From a candidate division Zixibacteria bacterium SM23_81 (GTDB lineage Bacteria > SM23-81), in NCBI GenBank assembly GCA_001304015.1, contig LJUY01000036.1, positions 1-25,736 on the forward strand: DNA of 25,736 bases. Reading direction: 5' to 3'. The notes beneath the pieces were generated by a model. It ran no database searches, had not been told where the DNA came from, and saw only the letters and a list, made by a program, of their open reading frames with translations. A program made the translations under genes and the position numbers. This document shows positions 1 to 9,349 of this stretch, one piece after another (positions within the stretch are counted from its first letter, which is position 1; each line of letters starts with the position of its first letter).

Positions 1-3000
1 CTGGGGAAGCGGAGACGACAATCTGATGGGCTTCCACGTCTTGCCCGTTGTGACGCACCTCGATGGGTCGCTCCATCACGTCTATGCCGTTGGCGTCCTG
101 AATGATGGCCACGATCTTGGCATTGCTGGCAACCAGGGCTCCCTCGGCGAAATGTTGGTCTTCTGCGTTAACCTCAATGCTGGGGGGAGTCTGGTCTCCA
201 TTGATCATGGGGCAAAACAAACCCAGCTTAGAGACGGTGGCCACGACCGAGTCAGATGCTGGCCATGAGACCTCCGCATGCCTGATCCACCGCTGTATCG
301 CTAAATTCCAGCGGTATATTGCTAATTTGTCCCTGTGACTGATATTCAGGGAATCCCCCCCATCCAGCCTGAAGGCCAGGAGAATCTGGGGGGAGTCAGA
401 GACGGAGATCGAGGAGTCGACGAGTGCCACCTGATAGGCCAGTTGAACCCCCGTTCTCAACTTGGCGGGTTGCAGATCCGGCTGTTCTTCGATATGGGGA
501 GGCATTGATTGGATGCTCACGACCTGAGGAGACTGCACTACGCCGGCCGGGATGTCGCAGTTGAAATTGCCATCTGGGCTATAGGCTGGCGCATGGTATC
601 CGTTCACTACTGTGCCCTCACCAGGGGTCACGTTAAACCTGTCCACATCGATTTGCGCACTGGCAACGTTGTTGTTCTCGTTGGTTTCCTGGATGGCGTC
701 TTCGGGATCCACCTCTACCAGAACCGCATAAGTGTGGGATGAAAGTGCCCAGGGAAGAAAAAGTGTGGCTCTCGCACCACCGGGAATGTGTTCGATGAGC
801 CCTTCCCTGGTATCAGATTTCTCAAAAGACTCCGTTATGGTGACTCGGACTAAAATCGAGTTGGCCTGCATACCCCCGAGATTTTCGACATCAAGAGCAA
901 TACCCACCGTCTCCTCTCCCGTCAGAATAATGCTGTTCTGGAGGATTTGCAGATCGGGTGGGGAAGGGAGTTGATAAAAATGCTGGGCACTGGACTTACG
1001 CTGGCCGGAGGAGTCCACGACGATTACCCAGTAACGGACGAGGGCGCCGGCAGAGAAGGGGGGAATGGCCTCGCTGGTACGATATTGGTGGGGTGATGAT
1101 TGAAGGACCATCATTTGGGTGGTATCTATGGGGCTTTTGGTCCATCGACATAGGATAGAGTCGACTCCCTGGGGAGCGTCCACAGTAGCCCAGATATGCA
1201 CGCTGTCACCCTCGGTGGGCTCCGCTGGATCGGTAAGGATACTGTCGAAATAGGCTTCGCCCAGCGAGAAAGAAACAGCTCCTGCGCCATCGGTCAGGTT
1301 CTGCGAATCCCAGAAGTAACATCTCGCTATGCCGGTTCCCCTAGAGGCAGTGTCTGGGAGGCCAATTTGGGCTTGGAATCCGCCATCAACGACAGGAAGG
1401 GAAGATTCCCAAAGAGGCACCCCGGCATGGTCCAGAATGGTCAGTTGCGCTTGTCCTCCGTTCCTCCCGCCCGTGGTCCCCTGAATGTTCAGGGTATCGC
1501 CCAGATTGACGGCCCGAGGTTGGATGGATAGGGATACTTTCCTTTCGGGAAAGCCTATCCTAGCGGCGGGGTCACCCAGGAGCGTATAGGTGTTGACCAG
1601 ATCCCGGGCGACTTGCCCACCATAGTGAGATATGTATTGCAGCTTGGCTTGGATTACCGCCTGGCCGATGATTTCGTATCCTCGCGAGAAAATAATCTTC
1701 ATGAGTTCGCTGTCCAGCTGATAGTCGCCGTATAACCATCCCAATCCTGAGGCGCCCCAAAATCCCACCACACCCTTGTCCTCGGCCAACAGGAGTCGTT
1801 CACCCAGACAGTCTCTTATGGGTTCTTCAAAGGCGGTGGTGAAACAGGTCATGCTAAGCACCATCGGCCAGCGAGAAGCGTTTCGCAGTCTTTCCACGTC
1901 ATCCAGACGCATGAGGCCGGCGTCTGACCAAATTCCCCCTCCTCCATGACCGATGTAGTTCACCAACGACGCTCCCGCATCCAGGGCGTCGATGAGGTCT
2001 TGGGTGCGACCGTAGAAAGGATCAGTCTCAGGATAAGGGCTGAAGGCGTAGATTCTGGAGAGCATGAACTCCGGTGTCACGTAGTTCTGAATGAGTCTTT
2101 CAGACTGAAACCGGAAGGTGGAACCATAGTTACCTGTTCCACAGATGAATAACAATCGTCGACGCCAATCTCCTAACTCGGGCTCATCCTCTCCGCCTAT
2201 GATTTTGTTTATGATGCCGTCCAATTGGCTGTTTGTTCGCACCGGCAGCCTTCCCAGAAACAAATCGGGAAGTTGGTCCTCTCCGCTGACACAGGCATAA
2301 AGGTTGTCGCAAGGAGTGGCTCCCCATAAAGAGGTTTGAGCCATTATCGGCGGAATGTAATTTCCGCCGAGTCCCATGGTATCTTTATAGTCCCAACTTC
2401 CATCCCCCACCAGGAGCACGTAAAGAGGTTGCGGGTCCCAATTTTGATGGGCATATTTCAGGAAGTCCCGAATGGCTTCCGGCGTGAAGAGTCCGTGGCT
2501 GAATTCATCATAGATGTGCCCTACCTCAACCACCTCCACTTGCAATCCCTGACTGGCTCTAAAATCCGCCAGGGGCAGAACGTGCTCATAGAAGTCCTGG
2601 TGTACGATGATGACAAGATCAGCTCCCTTCCCGGGAGCCCTCAGGTCTGACGGAGACCGGAGCTCGATGGACTCAACTCTTTTTTTGGCCCTGGAGCTCA
2701 CTGCCAGGTATTTCGCTTGCTGGTCGAAAATTTCGTCTTGAAAGGTCAGTTGATAATAGGATTTCCCGCCAATCTCCGTCCATTCTCCTTGGCCATTGAC
2801 CATGACGCTGGTGCCCAGCTTGTAGACCCAGACGGGGGAGCTTCTGAATCCTTTAAGGGTAAACTGATATAGCCCTGTTGGGCCCCCCTTGGGTTTGTTG
2901 AACTCCAGAAAGTCGTCTTCTGCCCAGTATAGCCTGGGGTACTCAACCTGAATCCAGTTGAGCAGAACTCTGTCGATGAGACCAGCTTCGGTGTCACCAG

Positions 3001-4504
3001 GGCAGATCAGGCTGAGGATATTATCACCCTTCCGGATGGCGCTGCTGGTGACTTCAAAGCCATCCTGAGCGCTGTCGATGAGTAGTTTCTCCTGGCCGTC
3101 CCACATCCGGTCGGCCACCAATTGGTCATTGAGGTAGATGAGAGTGTGATGGTCGGGATCGTGTTGCTCGGAGGAGGTACGACCGTGCAACATAACGCGC
3201 ACCCGAGGTCGGAGGGGAGAATCCCTATCCGGCCGAGGGAGGTTGATGGGATATTCACTCATCTGCTGAGCGCTGACACCCGAGTCCCAAAACCAGTGAT
3301 CGCGCAATGAGAATTGCTCATTAAGATGATCCCTATGGTTGTCCTCCTCAGCGTGCACTGTGAACTCATAACAAATAGGCCTTCGGGGCGCAGGATTGCC
3401 AATGTCTTTGATGCCCCCGTCCTCTTCCACCATTCTCGTCCCCTCCTCAGAACCCCAAGAAAGGTGGTAAACATTTTTTAAACTATACGGATCCTGCACC
3501 ATGTCTTCGTGCTCTGGTAAATAGGTTTGCGTGTTGCTCCGACCATAAAACTCGATGGCATCACCTTCATCGAAGGAGCCGTCTTTTTCGCCGATAACGT
3601 AAAGGGGGACCGTTTTCCCTTTGTTACTCAACTGAAAGGTGCGCGGGTCGATAATTCCCAGATCAAGACCAGCCTGAGTAAGTTCCTGGCGACTGATGGA
3701 ATAGAGGCCGTCTTCTACAACGGTGATTCTGCAGCGTTGGGAACCTTCCGTATGGCCCATGATCTGGGGGAGGGTCTCCATCGTCCTCGCCTGTCGCCAG
3801 GACCTGGCCGTGGGATAATTCAAAAGTAGGTCTGAGAGCACTTGTTCCGCAACTGGTGTATCTTGAGAAAGGCGAGCAGCTGAAGGGGTTGAAACGGCCC
3901 GTTGGATGAAATGCACCATGACCACCAAACGATGGCAGACTCTCAGCTGACCGCTCACCGGGTTGTACTGGAAGGGAAAGAGTCGGATCTGGCCAATTCT
4001 CTGGTCACGGAAAAAGCCCAGAGGTTCTGCTTCTGCCAGGATGCTGGGGTAGAATGCGTTTCGGCCGTAAACTTTTTCTGCTGGAGTGAAGGTCCAGCTC
4101 ACTGACCTCCCAGAAGCCTGTTGGTCTGCACTGGGCGTTGGTACCGGACAGAGCAGTCCTACATCTAGGGTGGTCCATTCTTCTTCCAGCACATGCACCT
4201 GCAGCTCGCTCTCAAGGGGCATGCCCACCAGAAATCCTCTGACGGGAAGCAGCGGCCTGCCTCTGCTCGAGGTATATCCGCAGCTGGAGGCTTTCAGCCG
4301 TGAATATCCTTCTCCAGCACCATCAAGAGCTTCCACCTGGTAATGGAGGGTGATCGCCTCCAGCACCATCGTGGTGAGCCCGGATTCCAGCACCCGGATC
4401 TCATTCCCCTGAGCTGCGAGATGCCCAGGATCAAAAAGGAGGAAGAACAAAGCAAAGAAAGACGCCATTCCAACGGACGTCTTTATCACTCGTCTCTTAC
4501 TCAT
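1..4504 (-). CDS. Secreted gingipain-like C25 cysteine peptidase, 3' end beyond window
   Basis: One open frame runs from ATG at 4504 to the left edge: 1501 codons without a stop, so the gene is partial. Residues 1-32 are a Sec signal peptide: a basic start (MSKRRVIK), a hydrophobic core and a cleavage-like LAAQG. Residues of about 35-220 resemble a C25 propeptide (a stretch reading IRLFPFQYNPVSGQLRV). The peptidase domain spans about 650-980, with the His motif NYIGHG (His853) and the Cys motif SMTCFT (Cys887), the catalytic pair expected for C25. A CARDB-like adhesion domain (about 1182-1290, ending in a DAIQETNENNN-type stretch) and further beta-rich sequence follow. The protein is predicted to be exported and proteolytic or adhesive. 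It lies 8 nt after gmhA and is probably co-transcribed; no clear Shine-Dalgarno is seen. Any C-terminal sorting domain lies outside the window. Family call is firm, substrate unknown. Confidence 0.88.
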   Translation of the reverse strand, partial: MSKRRVIKTSVGMASFFALFFLLFDPGHLAAQGNEIRVLESGLTTMVLEAITLHYQVEALDGAGEGYSRLKASSCGYTSSRGRPLLPVRGFLVGMPLESELQVHVLEEEWTTLDVGLLCPVPTPSADQQASGRSVSWTFTPAEKVYGRNAFYPSILAEAEPLGFFRDQRIGQIRLFPFQYNPVSGQLRVCHRLVVMVHFIQRAVSTPSAARLSQDTPVAEQVLSDLLLNYPTARSWRQARTMETLPQIMGHTEGSQRCRITVVEDGLYSISRQELTQAGLDLGIIDPRTFQLSNKGKTVPLYVIGEKDGSFDEGDAIEFYGRSNTQTYLPEHEDMVQDPYSLKNVYHLSWGSEEGTRMVEEDGGIKDIGNPAPRRPICYEFTVHAEEDNHRDHLNEQFSLRDHWFWDSGVSAQQMSEYPINLPRPDRDSPLRPRVRVMLHGRTSSEQHDPDHHTLIYLNDQLVADRMWDGQEKLLIDSAQDGFEVTSSAIRKGDNILSLICPGDTEAGLIDRVLLNWIQVEYPRLYWAEDDFLEFNKPKGGPTGLYQFTLKGFRSSPVWVYKLGTSVMVNGQGEWTEIGGKSYYQLTFQDEIFDQQAKYLAVSSRAKKRVESIELRSPSDLRAPGKGADLVIIVHQDFYEHVLPLADFRASQGLQVEVVEVGHIYDEFSHGLFTPEAIRDFLKYAHQNWDPQPLYVLLVGDGSWDYKDTMGLGGNYIPPIMAQTSLWGATPCDNLYACVSGEDQLPDLFLGRLPVRTNSQLDGIINKIIGGEDEPELGDWRRRLLFICGTGNYGSTFRFQSERLIQNYVTPEFMLSRIYAFSPYPETDPFYGRTQDLIDALDAGASLVNYIGHGGGGIWSDAGLMRLDDVERLRNASRWPMVLSMTCFTTAFEEPIRDCLGERLLLAEDKGVVGFWGASGLGWLYGDYQLDSELMKIIFSRGYEIIGQAVIQAKLQYISHYGGQVARDLVNTYTLLGDPAARIGFPERKVSLSIQPRAVNLGDTLNIQGTTGGRNGGQAQLTILDHAGVPLWESSLPVVDGGFQAQIGLPDTASRGTGIARCYFWDSQNLTDGAGAVSFSLGEAYFDSILTDPAEPTEGDSVHIWATVDAPQGVDSILCRWTKSPIDTTQMMVLQSSPHQYRTSEAIPPFSAGALVRYWVIVVDSSGQRKSSAQHFYQLPSPPDLQILQNSIILTGEETVGIALDVENLGGMQANSILVRVTITESFEKSDTREGLIEHIPGGARATLFLPWALSSHTYAVLVEVDPEDAIQETNENNNVASAQIDVDRFNVTPGEGTVVNGYHAPAYSPDGNFNCDIPAGVVQSPQVVSIQSMPPHIEEQPDLQPAKLRTGVQLAYQVALVDSSISVSDSPQILLAFRLDGGDSLNISHRDKLAIYRWNLAIQRWIRHAEVSWPASDSVVATVSKLGLFCPMINGDQTPPSIEVNAEDQHFAEGALVASNAKIVAIIQDANGIDVMERPIEVRHNGQDVEAHQIVVSASP

Positions 4505-4512
4505 GCGGCACG

Positions 4513-5106
4513 TCATTTCTGCGGACTTTCAGCTGCCAATTCTCTTTCCAGCAGATCCAGGACGATGTGACCGATGGTGATATGAGCCTCCTGGATGCGC
4601 TGAGAGTTCTCAGAGGGAACCTCCACGGAAAGGTGGGAGGCCTCGGCTAATGGTTCTCCACCCGAGCCAACAAGGGTCACGGTGAACAAGCCCAATTCGC
4701 GAGCGCGGCGTACGGCTCTCAGGACGTTCTCTGATTTTCCGCTCGTGCTGATGGCCACCAAAATGTCTCCCTTTTGGCCGAGAGCCTCGACCTGTTTGGC
4801 GAACACCTCCTCGAAGCCGTAATCGTTTGACAGACAGGTGATAATCGATGTGTCAGTGGTCAGGGCGATGGCGGCCAGGGGAGGATTGTCCCTCCCGAAT
4901 CGGCCCACCAATTCTGCTGCCAAATGTTGTGCATCGGCGGCGCTACCCCCATTGCCACAAAACAGAATCTTGCCTCCTTGGCGGTAACATTGGCTGATCC
5001 TCTGATAAAACTCTGCGATCTGACCGATACTTCTCTGCGCGAGATCTCGTTTTACAGTGGCACTTTCGGCCAGCTGTTGGCTGATAATTTTGTGCTGTTG
5101 TGACAT
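4513..5106 (-). CDS. gmhA: Phosphoheptose (sedoheptulose 7-phosphate) isomerase GmhA
   Basis: 197 residues, the normal length for GmhA, a cytoplasmic SIS-fold enzyme that converts sedoheptulose 7-phosphate to D-glycero-D-manno-heptose 7-phosphate, the first step of ADP-heptose synthesis for LPS core or surface glycans. Family motifs are clear: the phosphate-binding GNGGSAADAQH loop with AELVGRF at about residues 51-70, the SNDYGFEEVFAKQ segment, STSGKSENVL, and C-terminal QEAHITIGH with the Glu and His expected of the active and metal site. The gene sits 10 nt after the PHP phosphatase and 8 nt before the secreted peptidase, in a run that looks like one operon. No other heptose genes (hldE, gmhB) are in the window, so the sugar could serve an S-layer or capsule as well as LPS. 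The Shine-Dalgarno is weak. Confidence 0.93.
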   Translation of the reverse strand: MSQQHKIISQQLAESATVKRDLAQRSIGQIAEFYQRISQCYRQGGKILFCGNGGSAADAQHLAAELVGRFGRDNPPLAAIALTTDTSIITCLSNDYGFEEVFAKQVEALGQKGDILVAISTSGKSENVLRAVRRARELGLFTVTLVGSGGEPLAEASHLSVEVPSENSQRIQEAHITIGHIVLDLLERELAAESPQK

Positions 5107-5116
5107 GATTTTTTCT

Positions 5117-5911
5117 CTATTTGCCAGTTATTTCTCGCCACACTTTCCCCCAAAGACCGATTTCTTCGCGCTCTGATGGCAGCAGGCGCTTCGTGGGGAA
5201 GGGTTTTCCCTCCAAAATGATCTCTGGATTGGCCGTCACGAGAAGCTGGGCCTGTTCATGCCCGATGACCTGTGCAGCGGTCTCAACTGCCCTCCTCAAA
5301 CTCACCGGTCTGTCAGTGGAGTTGTGCGCATCGCTGCCGATGAAATGGACAAGCCCCCTCTTCAGGAGAGAGAGAGCCGTTTTTTTTACCTGTTTCCCGA
5401 ACTTTCCCTCTAGGCTGCCGGCGTTCACCTGAATCAGCGCCCCAGAGCGAATGAAGGGGTAGAGGGTCGACTCGTTTCTCAACACGGACGAACTTCGCTC
5501 CGGATGGGCCACAATGGGGACGATACCATGTGTGATGAGACGAAAGCTCATCTTCTCAGCGCCTGGCGGGATGCCCTGCATGGGGAACTCCACCAGAAGG
5601 TATTTTCCGGTCCCGTTCAAGGTCAGACAAGGGAAGGCCAGGACTTTTTCTATCTCCGGCTGAAAGTAAATCTCAGAGCCAAAAACCAGCTTCACAGGAG
5701 GACCATCGGCCAAGATGCGCTCTTTGAAACTCTCAAAGCTGGTAACGAGAAAATCGACGAGCTCCTGGTTGGGTACCCCTAAAAGATGCGGAGTAACGCA
5801 GATAGTGCTGATGCCCTCTTCCCATCCCTTCCTGACCATGGCCACCGACTCTTCTATATCCATGGGACCATCGTCTACGGCCGGAAGAAGGTGGGCGTGA
5901 AGATCGATCAT
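5117..5911 (-). CDS. PHP-domain tyrosine-protein phosphatase (CpsB/YwqE type)
   Basis: 264 residues with a PHP metal-dependent hydrolase fold. Metal-ligand motifs appear in order: DLHAHLLPAVDDGP at residues 3-16, VTPH at about 39-42, GSEIYF at about 78-83, VAHPER at about 135-140, and GSDAHN at about 193-198. This layout is that of the CpsB/CapC/YwqE family, which dephosphorylates tyrosine kinases of exopolysaccharide export in known members. No BY-kinase, Wzx or glycosyltransferase gene is visible here, so the target is an inference. A GGTGAG-like ribosome site stands about 5 nt before the ATG. The gap to the upstream GGGP synthase gene is 6 nt, consistent with co-transcription. A histidinol-phosphatase-type PHP is possible but less likely, because the DLHAHLLPAVDDGP start is typical of CpsB/YwqE. 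Confidence 0.85.
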   Translation of the reverse strand: MIDLHAHLLPAVDDGPMDIEESVAMVRKGWEEGISTICVTPHLLGVPNQELVDFLVTSFESFKERILADGPPVKLVFGSEIYFQPEIEKVLAFPCLTLNGTGKYLLVEFPMQGIPPGAEKMSFRLITHGIVPIVAHPERSSSVLRNESTLYPFIRSGALIQVNAGSLEGKFGKQVKKTALSLLKRGLVHFIGSDAHNSTDRPVSLRRAVETAAQVIGHEQAQLLVTANPEIILEGKPFPTKRLLPSEREEIGLWGKVWREITGK

Positions 5912-5917
5912 AGGTGC

Positions 5918-6661
5918 TCACCGATTGTGGATGGCTGCGGCGAATTCCTTAAGGCGACCTGGGCTCCCTTTCACCTCGAAGGCATTGCCCACAACCACGA
6001 AATCGGCTCCGGCCCGAACCTTCTCCTCCGCGACCCGCGGCTCTCGGATGCCACCGCCCACCACCAGGGGCAGGGAAACATAGGCATCCACGGCCTGGAT
6101 CATCTCTTTGGGCACGGTTTGCACGGCGCCGCTTCCCGCATCCATGAACAGCAGCTTCATACCCAAGTATTGTGCTGCCAAAGCGTGAGCCTTGGCGATG
6201 TCCGGCTTGTCTCGAGGAATGGGTAGAGAGTCGCTCATGTACTGAACAGAGGTCAGCCGGCCCGAGTCGACCAGAAGATAGCCCGTGGAGATGGGCTCGA
6301 TGCCGATTTCTTTGATCAGAGGAGCAGCACGAACTTGTTGTTCTATAAGATGTTGTGAAGCACGCCCGCTGATTAATGAAAGGTATAAGATAGCGTCAGC
6401 GTGTCGCGAAATTTGAGCCATGTTACCGGGAAAGATAATTAACGGAAGTTCGACCCGCTCCTTGATCTTTTCCAGAACCTCCTGGAAACGCAATGACAAA
6501 AGCAAGCTGCTGCCCACCAGAAGCGCGTCCACATCGCTCTGAGCACATTGCTCCCCCAGGTTCGCGAGCCGTTCCGTTTCCAGGCGATCTGGATCTAGAA
6601 GGACCAGAAATCCGGCACCCCGACGCTGTCTCACCTCTCGCAAAGTCTCATAGACGGTCAT
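5918..6661 (-). CDS. Geranylgeranylglyceryl/heptaprenylglyceryl phosphate synthase family protein
   Basis: 247 residues with the TIM-barrel pattern of the GGGPS/PcrB family. Visible marks are the N-terminal LLDPDR, LVGSS at about 48-52, PLIIFPGN at about 72-79, an ISTGYLLVD segment, a Gly-rich LVVGGGIR phosphate-binding loop near 199-206, and GADFVVVGNAFE near the C-terminus. Characterised family members join a polyprenyl diphosphate to sn-glycerol 1-phosphate in an ether link, the first step of archaeal lipids; some bacteria, including Bacillus and FCB lineages, carry homologues. Chain length and substrate cannot be told from sequence alone. No glycerol-1-phosphate dehydrogenase or digeranylgeranyl transferase is in view. 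The gene follows alaS by 9 nt and precedes the PHP phosphatase by 6 nt, within an operon-like run. Confidence 0.87.
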   Translation of the reverse strand: MTVYETLREVRQRRGAGFLVLLDPDRLETERLANLGEQCAQSDVDALLVGSSLLLSLRFQEVLEKIKERVELPLIIFPGNMAQISRHADAILYLSLISGRASQHLIEQQVRAAPLIKEIGIEPISTGYLLVDSGRLTSVQYMSDSLPIPRDKPDIAKAHALAAQYLGMKLLFMDAGSGAVQTVPKEMIQAVDAYVSLPLVVGGGIREPRVAEEKVRAGADFVVVGNAFEVKGSPGRLKEFAAAIHNR

Positions 6662-6670
6662 ACCTGGCCC

Positions 6671-9301
6671 TCATCCTTTCTGTAAGAGCCCCTGTATAGC
6701 CTCGGGCACAGCGGCCAAGGCCTCCGGTAACTTCGAGGGATCCCCCCCGCCGCCCTGGGCAAGGTGTGGTTTCCCTCCTCCTTTCCCCCCAACAACCGCG
6801 GCCACTCGTTTGACGATATCCCCGGCACGCAGCCCACGCTCAGACATGGCTTTCTCACCCACCACGGCTACGAACAGAGCATCCTGTCCCACCACTGTGC
6901 CCAACACTCCCACCCCAGCTGAGAGTTTTTCACGGAGAGTGTCAGCCATTTGTAGCAAGGCATCCCGCCCCACAGTCTCGACCTGAGCCGCCACCACTCG
7001 CAAGCCGTCTACTTCTTGTGCGCCGGCCAGTAAGTCGTCCAGCTGTGTGATGGCTGACTGAGCCGTCATATCCTGAAGCTTCTTCTCCAGCGCCCCCTTG
7101 GCGTCCAGCAGCTTTTTTACGCGCTCGTTGAGCTGTTCGGGGGTGGTCTTTAGCACCTCCGCTACATTGCGAATGGTCTTCAACTGGTCATGAATGTGCT
7201 GGAAAGCCGCCTCTCCCGTTAAAGCCTCGATTCGTCGGATTCCAGCGGCGATACCGCTCTCGCTTATGATACGGAAGAGGCCTATTTCTCCGGTGGCCTG
7301 AACGTGCGTGCCTGCGCAAAGCTCTTGGCTGGTTTCTGTAACCTCTACCACCCGCACCTTTTCGTCGTATTTCTCTCCAAACAGAGCCATGACCCCCTTG
7401 GCTCGAGCCTCCTCAAGAGAGGTCTGATAAGAGGTCACTGGAAGGTTCTCCCGGATTTTGTGGTTGACCAGCGTCTCCACCTGATCCAACTCCTGAGATG
7501 TCAAAGCAGCGTAGTGGGTGAAGTCGAACCTGAACCGATGTGGGGATACCATGGAGCCTGACTGATGAACGTGGGAGCCCAAGACCTGACGCAAGGCCGC
7601 TTGCAGGAGGTGGGTGGCGGTGTGGTTTCTGGCCGTCGATTTCCGTCTATCGGGATTGACCACAGCTCTGACCTTGCCTGGGCCGATCTGCCCTTGTGCC
7701 AACGTACCTATGTGGACGGTTTCATCGTGTGTGCCCACGGTCCTACGGACGGTGCTAGATATTTCGATGGTGAATCCATCGCCGATGAGTTTGCCCTGAT
7801 CGCCCACCTGACCACCTGCTTCGGCGTAAAAGGGAGTTTTATCCAGAATGACTTCCACGCGGTCATCTTCGATGGAGTCCCATTTTCGTATTGTTGATTC
7901 TGATTCACACGTATCGTAACCCACAAAGACAGAGCTTTTTCCCTTTGACAATTGTTTCCAATTTCTTGCTTTTTGTGTCGTGTCAACTGTCACAGAGACT
8001 TCTCTGGATCGTTTCCTTTGCTCAGCCATAGCTTGCTCGAATCCCTCAAGGTCCACATCCATTCCCTTCTCCCGGGCCATTACCTGGGTGAGATCCGCGG
8101 GAAAACCATAGGTGTCGTAGAGGCGAAAGACCTCATCGCCAGGAATGATGGTCAAACTCTGGCGATTTAGCCCCGTAACAACTTCCTCGAACTTCTCGAT
8201 ACCCTGGTCGAGGGTTTGGCCAAATCGCTCCTCCTCGGCTTTGATGACCAGGGCCACATGTTCCTGCCCCTGACGCAGCTCGGGGTAAGCCTGGCCCATG
8301 ATGTCTACCACCCCCGCCGCAAGCTTGTAGATGAACGGCTCGTGCATCTCCAGGAGGCGTCCGTGACGGGCGGCGCGGCGAAGAATGCGTCTGAGCACAT
8401 AGCCGCGGCCTTCGTTGGAGGGCATGGCTCCATCGGAGATGGCGAAGCTCAGGGCACGGATATGATCGGCAATGATCCACATGGAGGTCCGTACCTGAGG
8501 ATCATCGGGATTCTTGCCGCTGAAATCCGCAATGCGGTCTAGGATTGGTGCGAACAAATCGGTACCATAGTTTGAGGGTGCATTTTGCATCAGCGCGGCA
8601 AGCCTTTCCAGCCCCATGCCGGTGTCCACATGCTTGTTCGGGAGCTCGGTCAGACGGCCGGATTCATCCCGATGGTACTGAATGAAGACCAGATTCCAGA
8701 CCTCGAGGAAACGTTCACAGCCGCAATTTACACCACAGCTGGGCTTACCACAGCCGAACTCTGGTCCGCGGTCGAAGTGAATTTCCGAGGAGGGACCACA
8801 GGGACCGGTGTCGCCCATTTCCCAGAAGTTCTCAGAGGCATCGAAGCGAACAACCCGGTTAGCCGTCAGATCCGTCACCTCAGGCCATAGCTCCGCGGCC
8901 TCATCATCTTCGATAAAAACGGAGGCCCAGAGCCGGTCTTTGGGCAGGTTCATGTTGTTCGTTAGGAACTCCCAGGCATATTGGATGGCCTCTGTTTTAT
9001 AGTAATCGCCGAAAGACCAATTGCCCAGCATCTCGAAAAAGGTATGGTGGAGTCCGTCTCTACCCACTTCCTCAAGATCGTTATGTTTGCCGCTGACCCG
9101 AATGCATTTTTGTACCGATGCAGCCCGTTTGTAAGCCCGATGTTCCTGGCCCAGGAAGATACGCTTGAATTGGTTCATGCCAGCGTTGGTGAACAGGAGG
9201 GTGGGATCGTCCTCAGGCACAACTGGTGAACTGGAAATAATTTTGTGTTCGCGTTCCTCAAAATAGCTAAGGAATGCCTGTCTGATCTCGTTTGAAGTCA
9301 T
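6671..9301 (-). CDS. alaS: Alanyl-tRNA synthetase
   Basis: 876 residues, full length for AlaS. The class II catalytic domain begins with the typical EIRQAFLSYFEEREHKI start and the VPEDDPTLLFTNAGMNQFK motif. The editing domain carries HTATH near residue 561 and CAGTH near residue 661, the two zinc-ligand motifs. The C-Ala/DHHA1 domain ends with a glycine-rich GGKGGGKPHLAQGGG motif. It charges tRNA-Ala and clears mischarged Ser and Gly. It stands 48 nt after recX, the common recA-recX-alaS order. The ribosome site is weak. A CGC-anticodon tRNA-Ala gene is also in this window near 22 kb, apparently unlinked in regulation; no T-box-like leader is seen. Confidence 0.98.
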   Translation of the reverse strand: MTSNEIRQAFLSYFEEREHKIISSSPVVPEDDPTLLFTNAGMNQFKRIFLGQEHRAYKRAASVQKCIRVSGKHNDLEEVGRDGLHHTFFEMLGNWSFGDYYKTEAIQYAWEFLTNNMNLPKDRLWASVFIEDDEAAELWPEVTDLTANRVVRFDASENFWEMGDTGPCGPSSEIHFDRGPEFGCGKPSCGVNCGCERFLEVWNLVFIQYHRDESGRLTELPNKHVDTGMGLERLAALMQNAPSNYGTDLFAPILDRIADFSGKNPDDPQVRTSMWIIADHIRALSFAISDGAMPSNEGRGYVLRRILRRAARHGRLLEMHEPFIYKLAAGVVDIMGQAYPELRQGQEHVALVIKAEEERFGQTLDQGIEKFEEVVTGLNRQSLTIIPGDEVFRLYDTYGFPADLTQVMAREKGMDVDLEGFEQAMAEQRKRSREVSVTVDTTQKARNWKQLSKGKSSVFVGYDTCESESTIRKWDSIEDDRVEVILDKTPFYAEAGGQVGDQGKLIGDGFTIEISSTVRRTVGTHDETVHIGTLAQGQIGPGKVRAVVNPDRRKSTARNHTATHLLQAALRQVLGSHVHQSGSMVSPHRFRFDFTHYAALTSQELDQVETLVNHKIRENLPVTSYQTSLEEARAKGVMALFGEKYDEKVRVVEVTETSQELCAGTHVQATGEIGLFRIISESGIAAGIRRIEALTGEAAFQHIHDQLKTIRNVAEVLKTTPEQLNERVKKLLDAKGALEKKLQDMTAQSAITQLDDLLAGAQEVDGLRVVAAQVETVGRDALLQMADTLREKLSAGVGVLGTVVGQDALFVAVVGEKAMSERGLRAGDIVKRVAAVVGGKGGGKPHLAQGGGGDPSKLPEALAAVPEAIQGLLQKG

Positions 9302-9349
9302 AATACTATCGGCTTATAACCAGGATTTTGTGGCCGCGGGGGCATCTCC

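Noticed and set aside
26-4343. Many short open frames on the plus strand and in other minus frames between 1 and 4500
   Set aside because: All overlap the single 1501-codon frame of the C25 peptidase, which has coherent domains and catalytic motifs from end to end; none of the short frames has recognisable motifs.
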